Shown here piece after piece: positions 1 to 7,667 of a DNA stretch of 64,000 nt. The stretch lies in the NCBI RefSeq assembly GCF_030403745.1, contig NZ_JAQMWP010000001.1, positions 124,001-188,000 of the forward strand, in the 5' to 3' direction. This stretch comes from Streptomyces sp. S.PB5. Its GTDB lineage: Bacteria; Actinomycetota; Actinomycetes; Streptomycetales; Streptomycetaceae. The notes under the pieces were generated by a model, which was not told the DNA's origin, did no database searches, and saw only the letters and a program-made list of their open reading frames with translations. The number at the start of each line of letters is the position of its first letter. Positions within the stretch are counted from its first letter, which is position 1. The translations under genes and the position numbers were made by a program.

Positions 1-79
1 GCCGTCGGCAGTGCTTCGTACGGCCTTACGGGTCAGGCTCCTACCGGTTTCTCACCTTCCGCTTCTTGCGCCACGGCTG

Positions 80-1519
80 CTACGACCGGAACGCCCCGGG
101 GTGGGTCTGCTCCCGCACCGACACGAACTGCTGGCGCACGGCCTGCCCCACGGCCAGCTCCTCACCCGGCTCCAGGATCTGCGCGGCGGCCGGCTGCCAG
201 ACGGGCGGGGTACGCGGATCGAGCGTGCCCTGCGACACCCCGAGCGCCCAGGCGGCCTGCCGCGCGGCCCCGATCGCCGCGTAGTCCGCGGGCTGCGGTA
301 CGACGACCTGCGCCCCGAAGATCGCCGGCGCCGCCGCCTGCACGGCCGCCAGTTCGGCGGCCGCCCCCAGCAGGAACACCCGCCGTACCTCGACGCCCCG
401 CCCGCGCAGCACGTCGAGCGCGTCGGCGAGCCCGCACAGCATCCCCTCGAACGAGGCCCGCGCGAGATGCTCCGGCTTCATCGCCTCCCGCCGCAGCCCC
501 GCCAGGGTCCCGGCGGTGTGCGGCAGACTCGGCGTCCGCTCACCCTCCAGATACGGCAGGAACACCAGGCCGTGGGAGCCCGGCGTCGACTTCATCGCCA
601 GCTCGGACAGGCTCTCCAGATCGGACAGCCCGAGGAGTTCGGCGGTGCCGCGCAGGGTCCGTACGGCGTTCAGCGTGGTGACGACCGGGAGGTGCATGCC
701 GGTGGCGTCGGCGAGAGAGGTGATCATCCCGGTGTTGTCGACGAGCGCCTCGGGGTGCACGGCCATGACCGACCCGGAGGCTCCCAGCGACACGACGGCG
801 TCCCCGAGACCGATGCCGAGCCCGAAGGCGGCGGCCATGGTCTCGCCGGTACCGGCGGAGATCAGCAGCCCCTCCGGCGTCGTACCGGCGGCGTCCGCGG
901 GGCCGATGACCTCGGGCAGCATGGCCTGGTGGCCGAGCGCCAGCTCGACGAGGTCGGTGCGGTAGGCGCCGGTGGCGGCGGACCAGTAGCCGGTGCCGGA
1001 GGCGCCCCCGCGGTCGGTGGTCCGGCGCACGGGCCGGCCGAGGAGCTGCCAGACCAGCCAGTCGTGGGCCTGGAGGAGTACGGCGGTACGGGCGGCCGCG
1101 TCGGGTTCGTTCTTCAGCAGCCAGCGCAGTTTGGTGACCGGCTGGGCGGCCTGCGGCACGGACCCCACGGCCTGCGCCCACGCCTCGCGTCCGCCGAGCG
1201 CGTCGATGAGATCGGCGGCCGGGACCTGGGCGCGCTTGTCGCCGCCGACGAGCGCGGGGCGCACGGTGTTGCCCTGGGCGTCGAGCGGCACGATGGCGTT
1301 CTGCTGGGCCGACACACCGATGGCCTGCACACCCTCGAGAAGACCGCCGCCGGCCGCTTCACCGAGGGAGAGCAGCCAGGCCTGTGGATCGATGTCGGAG
1401 GGTCGCCCTTCCACCGGATGCGGGGCATAGCCCTGCTTGAGCACGGCGCCCGTGTCCGCGTCGCAGACGACGATGCGAGTGAAATCGGGCGAACTGTCCA
1501 GCCCGGCGACTATCCCCAT
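80..1519 (-). CDS. xylB: Xylulokinase (FGGY carbohydrate kinase)
   Basis: A 479-residue sugar kinase of the FGGY family, which phosphorylates D-xylulose to xylulose 5-phosphate in the cytoplasm. The N-terminal nucleotide fold starts with GIVAGLDSSPDFTRIVV, the centre has GASGTGYWSAATG, and the C-terminal half has the SLGASGSVMAV phosphate loop and LPYLEGERTP. The length is normal for XylB. No Shine-Dalgarno sequence precedes the ATG, but a TAGAAT -10 box ends 7 bases upstream, so the mRNA is probably leaderless. No xylose isomerase is adjacent, so the exact pentulose substrate is inferred from family resemblance. Confidence 0.85.
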   Translation of the reverse strand: MGIVAGLDSSPDFTRIVVCDADTGAVLKQGYAPHPVEGRPSDIDPQAWLLSLGEAAGGGLLEGVQAIGVSAQQNAIVPLDAQGNTVRPALVGGDKRAQVPAADLIDALGGREAWAQAVGSVPQAAQPVTKLRWLLKNEPDAAARTAVLLQAHDWLVWQLLGRPVRRTTDRGGASGTGYWSAATGAYRTDLVELALGHQAMLPEVIGPADAAGTTPEGLLISAGTGETMAAAFGLGIGLGDAVVSLGASGSVMAVHPEALVDNTGMITSLADATGMHLPVVTTLNAVRTLRGTAELLGLSDLESLSELAMKSTPGSHGLVFLPYLEGERTPSLPHTAGTLAGLRREAMKPEHLARASFEGMLCGLADALDVLRGRGVEVRRVFLLGAAAELAAVQAAAPAIFGAQVVVPQPADYAAIGAARQAAWALGVSQGTLDPRTPPVWQPAAAQILEPGEELAVGQAVRQQFVSVREQTHPGAFRS

Positions 1520-1526
1520 GGCGGAA

Positions 1527-1532
1527 ATTCTA
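1527..1532 (-). promoter_or_regulatory. Putative -10 box of a leaderless xylB transcript
   Basis: On the minus strand TAGAAT ends 7 bases before the xylB ATG, the spacing expected when transcription starts at the start codon. No convincing -35 box is visible, and no ribosome binding site is present. Confidence 0.35.
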
Positions 1533-1613
1533 TGGGCCGTACGCGGTGGAGGTATCCGTGGTCGGAAGGGGACCCGTGGGTGGGGAGCTTGTGTGCAGGG
1601 CCCCTGTGTCTTT

Positions 1614-1664
1614 GGTGCTCTACGTGTTCCGGTGCTCTACGTGTTCTGGTGCTCTATGTGTTGC
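1614..1664. repeat. Three tandem 17-bp units
   Basis: Three head-to-tail copies of GGTGCTCTACGTGTTCC, with one to three changes in the later copies, followed by a partial GGTGC. The third copy overlaps the last codons and stop of the YtxH-like gene, so repeat growth has set the C-terminal residues of that protein. No spacers or nearby cas genes suggest CRISPR. Confidence 0.8.
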
Positions 1665-1959
1665 TGGTGCCCCAGTCGTCCTCCGCCGCCCCGTTGGTGT
1701 TCCGGTCCCGCAGGGAGCGCACCCGCTGCGTCACCGACTCCGGGACCCGGTCGCCGACCTTCTCGCTCACCGCGTGGTACGCCTTGCCCGCGAACTGGCG
1801 GCCCTGCTGGGCGGCCGACTCCGCGGTGTTGCGGACCGCGGGGTTCTGGGCGACCTGACGTGCCGATTTCTTCAGCTGCTCGTAGCGTTCCCGTCCGGCC
1901 CGGGTGCCCAGCACGTAACCCAGTGCCAGCCCGGTGACGAACGTGAGCTTGTAGCGCAT
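1654..1959 (-). CDS. Small YtxH-like protein
   Basis: A protein of about 101 residues. The N-terminus has one hydrophobic segment with a small-residue pattern (FVTGLALGYVLGTRAG), followed by a charged amphipathic tail rich in Gln, Arg, Lys and Glu. This layout is typical of YtxH-domain or general-stress-like small membrane proteins. The ATG at 1959 is chosen because GAAGG lies 9 bases upstream; an in-frame GTG at 1968 has worse spacing. The C-terminus runs into the tandem repeat at 1614-1664. The molecular function is unknown. Confidence 0.7.
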   Translation of the reverse strand: MRYKLTFVTGLALGYVLGTRAGRERYEQLKKSARQVAQNPAVRNTAESAAQQGRQFAGKAYHAVSEKVGDRVPESVTQRVRSLRDRNTNGAAEDDWGTSNT

Positions 1960-2104
1960 GGGAGCCACCCTTCCCTCATGGTCGGTCGGTGCCGGGGGGA
2001 ACCGATTGGCGGAGCACCCCCCTGCTTGCGCTAATGTATGTGTCGCAGCGAGCGCCCGCCCCCTGGCGAATACCCAGGGAGGTACGTTCGATGCAGCGAG
2101 GCAT

Positions 2105-2177
2105 TCCTCCGTAGCTCAATTGGCAGAGCAGCCGGCTGTTAACCGGCAGGTTACTGGTTCGAGTCCAGTCGGGGGAG
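2105..2177 (+). tRNA. tRNA-Asn (GUU)
   Basis: A 73-nt cloverleaf. The acceptor arms TCCTCCG and CGGGGGA pair with one G-U, the anticodon loop is CTGTTAA (anticodon GTT), the T loop is TTCGAGT, and the discriminator is G. CCA is not encoded. A near-identical copy follows 6 bases later. Confidence 0.96.
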
Positions 2178-2183
2178 CTTCGA

Positions 2184-2256
2184 TCTTCCGTAGCTCAATT
2201 GGCAGAGCAGCCGGCTGTTAACCGGCAGGTTACTGGTTCGAGTCCAGTCGGGAGAG
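2184..2256 (+). tRNA. tRNA-Asn (GUU), second copy
   Basis: Identical to the upstream tRNA-Asn from base 6 through the T arm. The acceptor stem differs as a compensated pair set (TCTTCCG with CGGGAGA), so both copies fold. CCA is not encoded. The 6-base gap and the terminator just downstream suggest one tandem transcript. Confidence 0.96.
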
Positions 2257-2266
2257 CGTCTTGAAC

Positions 2267-2292
2267 AAGGACCCCCGAAGGGGTCCTTTTTC
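2267..2292 (+). terminator. Rho-independent terminator of the tRNA-Asn pair
   Basis: A 9-bp perfect stem AAGGACCCC / GGGGTCCTT with a CGAA loop, running into a T-rich tail (TTTTTC). It begins 11 bases after the second tRNA-Asn. Confidence 0.9.
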
Positions 2293-2436
2293 ATGTGGTC
2301 ACCCCAGTACCGGGAACCGCGCAGGTCACAGCGGAGTCCTTCAGGGCATGCGAAGTCGACCATACGAAGCAGGAGATCGTATGAGCGGCTATGCTGCGGC
2401 AGACGGCGCGCACACGTGTACGCGACACGCCGCTAT

Positions 2437-2510
2437 GGGGCGGTAGCTCAGCCGGTTAGAGCAGCGGACTCATAATCCGCCGGCCGTGGGTTCGAGTCCC
2501 ACCCGCCCCA
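2437..2510 (+). tRNA. tRNA with CAU anticodon (elongator Met or Ile2)
   Basis: A 74-nt cloverleaf with a GGGGCGG/CCGCCCC acceptor stem, the anticodon loop CTCATAA (anticodon CAT), T loop TTCGAGT and discriminator A. CCA is encoded at 2511-2513. The anticodon fits either elongator tRNA-Met or tRNA-Ile2, whose C34 is modified to lysidine. I cannot decide between them by eye; it does not look like an initiator because the first acceptor pair is a normal G-C. Confidence 0.9.
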
Positions 2511-2610
2511 CCACACACCATCCGTGCAGAAACGATCTGACCAGTCAGATCGATCCGTCGAACCGCCCTGACCGCCCGCCGCCGACCGGTCTCGGGTCGA
2601 GTCCGCCCCG

Positions 2611-3333
2611 TCATGTGCCGAGATCGACTGCTCCCTCGTCGTCCGTCCGATCGCGTACGGCGGTGACATGGGTGACGGCGGCGGACAGGTGCCGCCGGGG
2701 TGCCGCGGGGAGGGGTTCGCCCCGGACGGAGTCCACCAGCTGACGGGCCGTGCGGTGGAGTTTGGTGTTGGTGTTCTGGGAGGTCATCACCAGGACCGTC
2801 CAGGCCTCCTCCGCGCTGAGGCTGAAGGTGGCCATGAGGATGCCGCGGGCCAGGTCGATGAGTCCCCGTGTCTGCATGGCCCGCCGGAGTTGTACGACCT
2901 CGACCCGGGGGTCCGTCGAGGGGTGCGAGGCGTCGTCCCGCTGGTGCACTTCGCCCTCCGGGTCGAACAGGGACAGGGTGCCGGTGAGTGCGAAGACCCG
3001 ACCGGCGGCCGGGCTGATGGCGTGGATCGTGGCCGTCTTGGACTCGTCCAGGGCCTGTTGGCGGATGGCGAGCAGGGCGTTGAGCCCGGAGCAGTCGCAG
3101 AAGTCGACGCCGGCGAGGTCCAGGTCGATGCCCTTGGCGGAAGCGGTGAGCGCCGAGCGCAGGGCCTGCTGGAGCTCCGCGTCCGCGGAGAGGTCGAGAT
3201 CGCCGGACACCGTGACCAGCGTCCGCTCGCCGTCGGGGCGGGCGCAGATTGTCAGCCGTGGCGAGCCGACTTGATCGGTGAGACTCGTGCAGCCGTTGGA
3301 CGGCCCGCCGCAGCAGCGTGCCGAGTTGGGCAT
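2611..3333 (-). CDS. STAS-ANTAR regulatory protein
   Basis: A 240-residue two-domain regulator. Residues about 25-120 form a STAS (anti-sigma factor antagonist) domain with the phospho-site pattern CDCSGLNALL, Ser82 being the likely phospho-acceptor. Residues about 145-203 form an ANTAR domain (RGLIDLARGILMATF, then SAEEAW and TNTKLH), an RNA-binding antitermination module. This suggests a protein that switches between partner binding and control of transcript readthrough. A paralogue with the same architecture lies at 4858-5574. It is transcribed away from the winged-helix gene. No target hairpin was identified. Confidence 0.82.
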   Translation of the reverse strand: MPNSARCCGGPSNGCTSLTDQVGSPRLTICARPDGERTLVTVSGDLDLSADAELQQALRSALTASAKGIDLDLAGVDFCDCSGLNALLAIRQQALDESKTATIHAISPAAGRVFALTGTLSLFDPEGEVHQRDDASHPSTDPRVEVVQLRRAMQTRGLIDLARGILMATFSLSAEEAWTVLVMTSQNTNTKLHRTARQLVDSVRGEPLPAAPRRHLSAAVTHVTAVRDRTDDEGAVDLGT

Positions 3334-3399
3334 GGCTCTCTCTCCCCGGGGCTGGGAACACCAGCGTTTCTTCCGTCACCAGCCTTGCTCGCACGCTGA

Positions 3400-3450
3400 T
3401 TCACGTCAAGAGATACGTGAAACTAAGTTCGTGTATTTTCATGCGTGAAC
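3400..3450. promoter_or_regulatory. Operator-like CGTGAA repeats upstream of the winged-helix gene
   Basis: A 7-bp inverted repeat TTCACGT (3400-3406) and ACGTGAA (3415-3421) with 8 bases between the arms, followed by a third same-strand copy GCGTGAAC (3443-3450). All three lie in an unusually AT-rich stretch between divergently transcribed genes, just before the start of the regulator at 3472. Confidence 0.5.
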
Positions 3451-3471
3451 TCTTGGGCGTACGATGCGCAC

Positions 3472-3822
3472 ATGAGTGGAGCCATTGAGCCGCATACCGG
3501 GTGGACGTTCATCACCAACCATGCGCGAGTACTGGCCGCCATCGCCGAGAACCAGAACGCGCGGGTCCGGGACATCGCCGCCCACTGCAGACTCACCGAG
3601 CGCGCCGTCCAGAAGATCATTTCCGATCTGGAGCAGAGCGGCTATCTCTCCCACACGCGCGAGGGGCGCAGCAACATCTACCGGATCGAGCAGGGGAAGA
3701 TCCTGCGCCACCCCGCCGAGGCCGGACTCACCGTCGCCTCGCTGCTCGCCCTGCTCGTGCAGGTGGACGGCCACCACGAGACCGCCGCCCGCACCGGTGC
3801 GGGAGTCACCGAGAAGAGCTGA
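3472..3822 (+). CDS. Winged-helix transcriptional regulator
   Basis: A 116-residue DNA-binding protein. Residues about 8-85 form a winged helix: WTFITNHARVLAAIAEN, then VRDIAAHCRLTERAVQKIISDLEQSGYL as the HTH, and the wing HTREGRSNIYRI. This is a MarR/ArsR-like fold found in many short Streptomyces regulators. The C-terminal helix TVASLLALLVQVDG probably mediates dimerisation. The start at 3472 (MSGAIEP) is preferred over an in-frame ATG at 3445 because the domain begins directly after it. Repeated CGTGAA motifs upstream suggest autoregulation. The effector is unknown. Confidence 0.78.
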   Translation: MSGAIEPHTGWTFITNHARVLAAIAENQNARVRDIAAHCRLTERAVQKIISDLEQSGYLSHTREGRSNIYRIEQGKILRHPAEAGLTVASLLALLVQVDGHHETAARTGAGVTEKS

Positions 3823-3846
3823 CCGCCCGGGCGCACCCGGACGGTC
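3821..3846. terminator. Hairpin between convergent genes
   Basis: An inverted repeat GACCG-C-CCGGG with the opposite arm CCCGG-A-CGGTC and a 4-base CGCA loop. It begins at the stop codon of the winged-helix gene and faces the convergent oxidoreductase gene. It has no T tract, as is common for Streptomyces terminators. Confidence 0.5.
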
Positions 3847-3885
3847 CCGCCGACCTGCCCCCTGCCGTGGAACGACTGGAACGGC

Positions 3886-4758
3886 TCAGCGCCCGACGGC
3901 CTCCAGAACGACTTGCAGCTGCCGCAGCGGCTCAGGGCCCACGAAGCGGAGTACGACGGTGTCGGCGCCGGACGCCCGCAGCGCGCCGATCCGCTCGGCG
4001 GCCCGCGCGGCCGTGCCGGAGACGGTGAAGACGTCCTCCTGCGGGCGGCCGAGCCAGGCGCCGTGGCCCTCGGTGGACGGGTGCAGGGTGCGGACCACCT
4101 CGTCGGGGTCGTCGCCGACACAGGCGAAGGCGAACACGTTCAGCGTGTGGTCCTCGCCCGCGCCGCCCTTGGCGAGCAGGGCCCGGATGTTCTCCAGGTC
4201 CTGCGGGCCGTGCCCCTCGGCGATCAGGGTGCCGTCCGCGACCCGGCCGGACAGCTCCAGGGAGCGGGGCCGGACCACACCCGCGATCACGGGCGGCGGT
4301 TCGGCGGGCGGGTGGACGAGCTCGATGCCGTCGATCCGGACCTCCCGGCCCTCCAGGGTGACCCGCTCGCCGCGGAGCAGGGCGCGCACGGAGGTGATCG
4401 TCTCCTCCAGCAGCGAGAGCGGGGACTTCGGTGCGACGCCGACCTGCTCCATCCACTCCCGTACGCCGTGCCCCACGCCGGCGACCAGCCGGCCCGGGAA
4501 CACCCTTGCCAGCGTGGCCAGTTCCATCGCCAGCAGCGCAGGGCTGCGCAACGGGGCCGGTGCGATCCCGATGCCCACCCGCAGCCGCCGCGTCGCGCCG
4601 AGCGCCACGGCTGCCGCCGAGACACCGCCGTTCCAGCCGAGGTCCTCGACCACCCAGAGGTCGTCCGCGCCGAGGGCCTCGGCCTGCCGGGCGAACTCGG
4701 GCAGTTCCTCGGGGGCCCAGTCGCGGTCGTACATCACGCCGATTCGGAGGTTCGTCAT
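3886..4758 (-). CDS. Luciferase-like (LLM) F420-dependent oxidoreductase
   Basis: A 290-residue TIM-barrel flavin/F420-dependent oxidoreductase of the luciferase-like monooxygenase superfamily. The first strand is MTNLRIGVMYD, then ADDLWVVEDLGW, the conserved RRLRVGIGI strand, and PGRLVAGVGHG, which matches the cofactor-binding LxxGxGxG pattern. In Streptomyces such proteins often use coenzyme F420 to reduce or oxidise small organic substrates. The substrate cannot be told from sequence. It appears to be a single gene, convergent with the winged-helix regulator. Confidence 0.82.
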   Translation of the reverse strand: MTNLRIGVMYDRDWAPEELPEFARQAEALGADDLWVVEDLGWNGGVSAAAVALGATRRLRVGIGIAPAPLRSPALLAMELATLARVFPGRLVAGVGHGVREWMEQVGVAPKSPLSLLEETITSVRALLRGERVTLEGREVRIDGIELVHPPAEPPPVIAGVVRPRSLELSGRVADGTLIAEGHGPQDLENIRALLAKGGAGEDHTLNVFAFACVGDDPDEVVRTLHPSTEGHGAWLGRPQEDVFTVSGTAARAAERIGALRASGADTVVLRFVGPEPLRQLQVVLEAVGR

Positions 4759-4857
4759 GCCCGGAAACCTATGGTTCCGGCACGGGAGCGATCAACGGCT
4801 TTGCCGGTACGGCGGGTTGGGGCCGCCGGGGGTCGGCCGCCCGGCGGCTCGGTCCGT

Positions 4858-5574
4858 TCAGTCGAGGCAGGTCCTGATCGCCGTACGCAATGCCGTGCGG
4901 ACCTCCTCCGGAGGCAGTGGGCCGCCGGCGCCCGTGCCGGCGGTGAGGGCCGCGGCGACGGTGCGGAGCTTGGTGTTGGAGAGCTGCGAGGTCTTGCGCA
5001 GGATGAACCAGGCCTCCTCGGAGGTGCAGGCGTGGGCGGCCATGAGGATGCCGCGGGCTTGGTCGATGACCGGCCGGGAGATGATCGCCTGGCGCAGCTG
5101 CTCGACCTCCGCGCGCAGCACATGGAGTTGCTCCGCGCGCTCCAGGGCCACCGCCGAGGGGGCCGGGGGAGCGGGGGCCGGGCCGGGTGAGCGCGGGACG
5201 GCGCTCAGCGGGTCCGTCGTGTCCAGACCGGCCAGTTCGAGGATGCGGCGGGGCTGGCCGCTCCAGTGGGTGGCGGTCACCGGGATGTCCCGGCGGCGGC
5301 CGTAGTGGTCGAGCAGCTCCAGGAACTGCAGACCTGCCGTGTCCATGAACACCACGTCGGCCATGTCCAGTTCGACCCGGCGGACGCCGTCCGGCAGTGC
5401 CGTCAGGGTCTCGTCCAGGACGTCCGCGCAACCGTGCACGAGCTCGCCGCGCGGCCGTAGCTCGGCCCGGCCCGCTTGCGTACGGCCATCGATGACCAGG
5501 GTGTTCAGCCGCCCTGCGAGAGGTGTGCGTGCCGCTGATTTCATGTCCCCGCCTCGTCGGTCCCCGACCGTCAT
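4858..5574 (-). CDS. STAS-ANTAR regulatory protein (second copy)
   Basis: A 238-residue regulator with an N-terminal STAS domain (ELDMADVVFMDTAGLQFLELL region; Thr replaces Ser at the phospho-site) and a C-terminal ANTAR domain (SRPVIDQARGILMAAH, SEEAWFILRKTS, SNTKL). A Pro/Ala-rich linker joins them. It shares its architecture with the protein at 2611-3333. A strong GGAGG lies 12 bases before the ATG at 5574 and 9 bases before an in-frame GTG at 5577; a third candidate ATG is at 5544 (MKSAART). I chose 5574. Confidence 0.78.
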   Translation of the reverse strand: MTVGDRRGGDMKSAARTPLAGRLNTLVIDGRTQAGRAELRPRGELVHGCADVLDETLTALPDGVRRVELDMADVVFMDTAGLQFLELLDHYGRRRDIPVTATHWSGQPRRILELAGLDTTDPLSAVPRSPGPAPAPPAPSAVALERAEQLHVLRAEVEQLRQAIISRPVIDQARGILMAAHACTSEEAWFILRKTSQLSNTKLRTVAAALTAGTGAGGPLPPEEVRTALRTAIRTCLD

Positions 5575-5790
5575 CACGCTGACGTGCCTCCAGCTGATGT
5601 ATGTGCCTCCTTGCGGTGCCACCGGGTTCCGGACGCGAGCCAAGGACACAGCTCCGCGGGGCCCCGGCGGTGCTGCCCATCCGCCTGCCCGTCCGATGCC
5701 GTGCTACACCCGACGGTTTCAGGCCGCCGGGTGATGGGTTTTGGCCTGTGGGGCGATCGGGTTTGGTTGTGGGGATTGGTCGGTGATGGG

Positions 5791-5815
5791 GAATGACCGG
5801 CTCTCGTCCGGGTAA
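5791..5815 (+). promoter_or_regulatory. Possible sigma-B-type promoter for the STAS/MEDS pair
   Basis: GAAT (5791-5794), 15 bases, then GGGTAA (5810-5815). This resembles the GNNT-N14-16-GGGTAY pattern of stress sigma-B-like promoters in Streptomyces, with the last base off-consensus. It lies 33 bases before the GTG of a STAS gene, a fitting position for feedback control of a partner-switching module. It was found by eye only. Confidence 0.35.
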
Positions 5816-5848
5816 GCGCGTTTTCGGTTCAGAGGAGGTGGAGGCGGC

Positions 5849-6202
5849 GTGGATCTTCATCGGCGGTCACCGGTGCGGACCGATGGCGCGGCGCCTCGGT
5901 TGGTGGTGTCGCGATTGCCAGGGGACAGGGGCCTGCGGGCCGTCGGTGAGGTGGGACTCGGTACTCGGGTGATCTGGCAGAGGGCGTTGGAGCAGGCGGT
6001 TCGTGCGCGGACGGAGGTGTACCGGCTGGAGATGTCCGCCGTGACCCACGTCGATGTCGCGGGCGCCGACGACCTCGCGGCCGCGGCGCTGCGGCTGGAG
6101 GAGGGGCGGTTGATCGAGTTGTACCGGCCGCCGGTTCCCCTGAGCCGGGTGCTGGACATGTTCTGGCCGGGGCTGTCCGGGATCGAGGTGGCGCAGTCAT
6201 GA
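5849..6202 (+). CDS. STAS-domain protein
   Basis: A 117-residue protein that is nearly all one STAS domain, with hydrophobic strands LRAVGEVGL and EVYRLEMSAVTHVDVAGADDL. The usual phospho-acceptor Ser/Thr in the D-S-x-G loop is replaced by Val (DVAG), so it is probably not switched by phosphorylation. The GTG start follows a GAGGAGG-type ribosome binding site. Its stop overlaps the next ATG by four bases, so it is translationally coupled to the MEDS-HATPase protein and is probably its partner. Confidence 0.75.
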   Translation: MDLHRRSPVRTDGAAPRLVVSRLPGDRGLRAVGEVGLGTRVIWQRALEQAVRARTEVYRLEMSAVTHVDVAGADDLAAAALRLEEGRLIELYRPPVPLSRVLDMFWPGLSGIEVAQS

Positions 6203-7134
6203 CCGAAACCGGTTTTCTGCACCCCGCCCTCTTCTACCGGGACGCCCAGGACTATCTCGACGGCACGCTGCCCTTCGTGCGCGAGGGGCTGGAGACCGGC
6301 GAACCGGTCGCCGTGGCCGTGCCCGGGGAGAACCTCCGTCTCATCCGCGACGGGCTCGGTGACGCCGCCGACGCCGTACGCCTCCTCGACATGCGCGAGG
6401 CCGGCCGCAACCCCGGGCGCATCATCCCCGGCGTGCTGCGGGCCTTCGCCGACGCGCAGCCGCCCGGACGGCGGGTGCGGATCGTGGGGGAGCCGATCTG
6501 GGCCGGGCGTACGGCCGCGGAGTACCCGGCGTGCGTACAGCACGAGGCGCTGATCAACGCGGCGTTCGAGGGGCGGGTCGTGACGATCCTCTGTCCGTAC
6601 GACGTCCGGCGCCTCGACGAGCGGGTCCTCGCCGATGCCTACGCCACCCACCCCACCGTCATCCCCTCCGGTTCCGGGGGCGCGCTCAGCAGCTGGGGGT
6701 ATGCGCCGGACGCCGTCGTCGCCCGCTACAACGAGCCGCTGCCCCCCGTACCGGACGTGCCGTCCCTCGGCTTCGACGCCGAGTCCCTGTCCGAGGTACG
6801 GCATCTGGCGACCGACGAAGGGGTGCGGCTCGGGCTCGCCGGGATCGCGCTGGAGAACCTGACGCTGGTGACGGCCGAGCTCACCACCAACAGCGTGGTC
6901 CACGGAGGCGGGGCCGGGTCGCTGCGGGTATGGGGCGAGGGCGATCACGTGGTCTGCGAGGTACGGGACAAGGGACGGCTCGTGGACCCGCTGGCGGGGC
7001 GGCGGCCGGTGGCGGTCACACAGCGGGGCGGGCGGGGACTGCTGCTGGTCAACCTCGTGGCGGACCTGGTACGGGTGCACACGGGGGAGGCGGGGACGAC
7101 GGTCCGGTGCTGGTTCGCACGCGGCCCGCGGTGA
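6199..7134 (+). CDS. MEDS-HATPase anti-sigma-type regulator
   Basis: A 311-residue fusion. Residues about 5-175 form a MEDS (methanogen/methylotroph DcmR sensory) domain, starting GFLHPALFYRDAQDYLDGTLPFVREGL and continuing VRIVGEPIWAGR. Residues about 195-305 form an RsbW/SpoIIAB-like HATPase with the N box ENLTLVTAELTTNSVVHG, the G1 box VRDKGRLVDP and the G2 box GGRGLLLVNLVADLV. It probably acts as a serine kinase or anti-sigma factor that reads a signal through MEDS. The STAS gene upstream overlaps by four bases. A second MEDS system with the opposite domain fusion is at 27768-29065. Confidence 0.85.
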   Translation: MTETGFLHPALFYRDAQDYLDGTLPFVREGLETGEPVAVAVPGENLRLIRDGLGDAADAVRLLDMREAGRNPGRIIPGVLRAFADAQPPGRRVRIVGEPIWAGRTAAEYPACVQHEALINAAFEGRVVTILCPYDVRRLDERVLADAYATHPTVIPSGSGGALSSWGYAPDAVVARYNEPLPPVPDVPSLGFDAESLSEVRHLATDEGVRLGLAGIALENLTLVTAELTTNSVVHGGGAGSLRVWGEGDHVVCEVRDKGRLVDPLAGRRPVAVTQRGGRGLLLVNLVADLVRVHTGEAGTTVRCWFARGPR

Positions 7135-7232
7135 CGGGGTGAGGGCGGCCGGGGAGGCGGGCGCCCGAGGCTGCTGCCGGGGCGCGTGCCGACCACCCCG
7201 CGCCGACCGTCCCACACGCGTAGCGTGAGGTC

Positions 7233-7667
7233 ATGCGGGTGTTGGTCGTCGAGGACGAAGGAGTTCTCCCGGGCCAGCCACAGCCCGTCCACATTGTCGG
7301 ACGCGACATCGAGGAGCGGTACGCGGCCGGGCTCAGGGACGGGCTGGAGGCCGAGGGGTTCGTCGTTACGACGCGATCCTGCTCGACATCATGCTGCCCC
7401 GCCTCAACGGCTACCAGGTCTGCCGGGCGCTGCGCGGCGAGGGCGACTGGACGCCGATCCTCATGCTCACCGCCAAGGAGGGCGAGTGGGACGAGATCGA
7501 GGGCCTGGACACGGGCGCGGACGACTATCTGACCAAGCCGGTGTCGTACGCCGTACTGCTGGCGCGGCCGGCTGCGCCGGCGGCGGGGGATCTGCGGTTT
7601 GATCCGGCCTCCCGGACGGTGACCAGAGCGGACCGGGACGTCGAGATGACCGCGCGGGAGCTGGCGG
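7233..7667 (+). pseudogene. Broken OmpR-type response regulator with an internal inverted segment
   Basis: The ATG opens with the receiver start MRVLVVEDE, and the gene resumes in another frame from about 7378 with [53 protein letters not shown], and a shortened wHTH start ([17 protein letters not shown]). Bases 7260-7310 do not fit the forward frame. Their reverse complement reads [17 protein letters not shown], exactly the piece missing between GFVV (near 7375) and YDAILL. A segment of about 51 bp has therefore been excised and reinserted backwards near codon 10, and the frame is lost. The receiver-wHTH linker and most of the wHTH are also deleted. Confidence 0.85.

Noticed and set aside
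11..1858. Long plus-strand ORF over xylB
   Set aside because: Lies opposite a clear kinase gene. High GC leaves stop-free antisense frames; the translation is Arg/Gly/Pro-rich without any fold.
2151..2363. Minus-strand ORF with DWTRTSNLPVNSRLLCQLSYG
   Set aside because: It is antisense to the tRNA-Asn genes. This peptide is a known artefact of tRNA reverse complements and is not a protein.
2448..2669. Minus-strand ORF with GGWDSNPRPADYESAALTG
   Set aside because: Antisense to the CAU tRNA; same kind of artefact.
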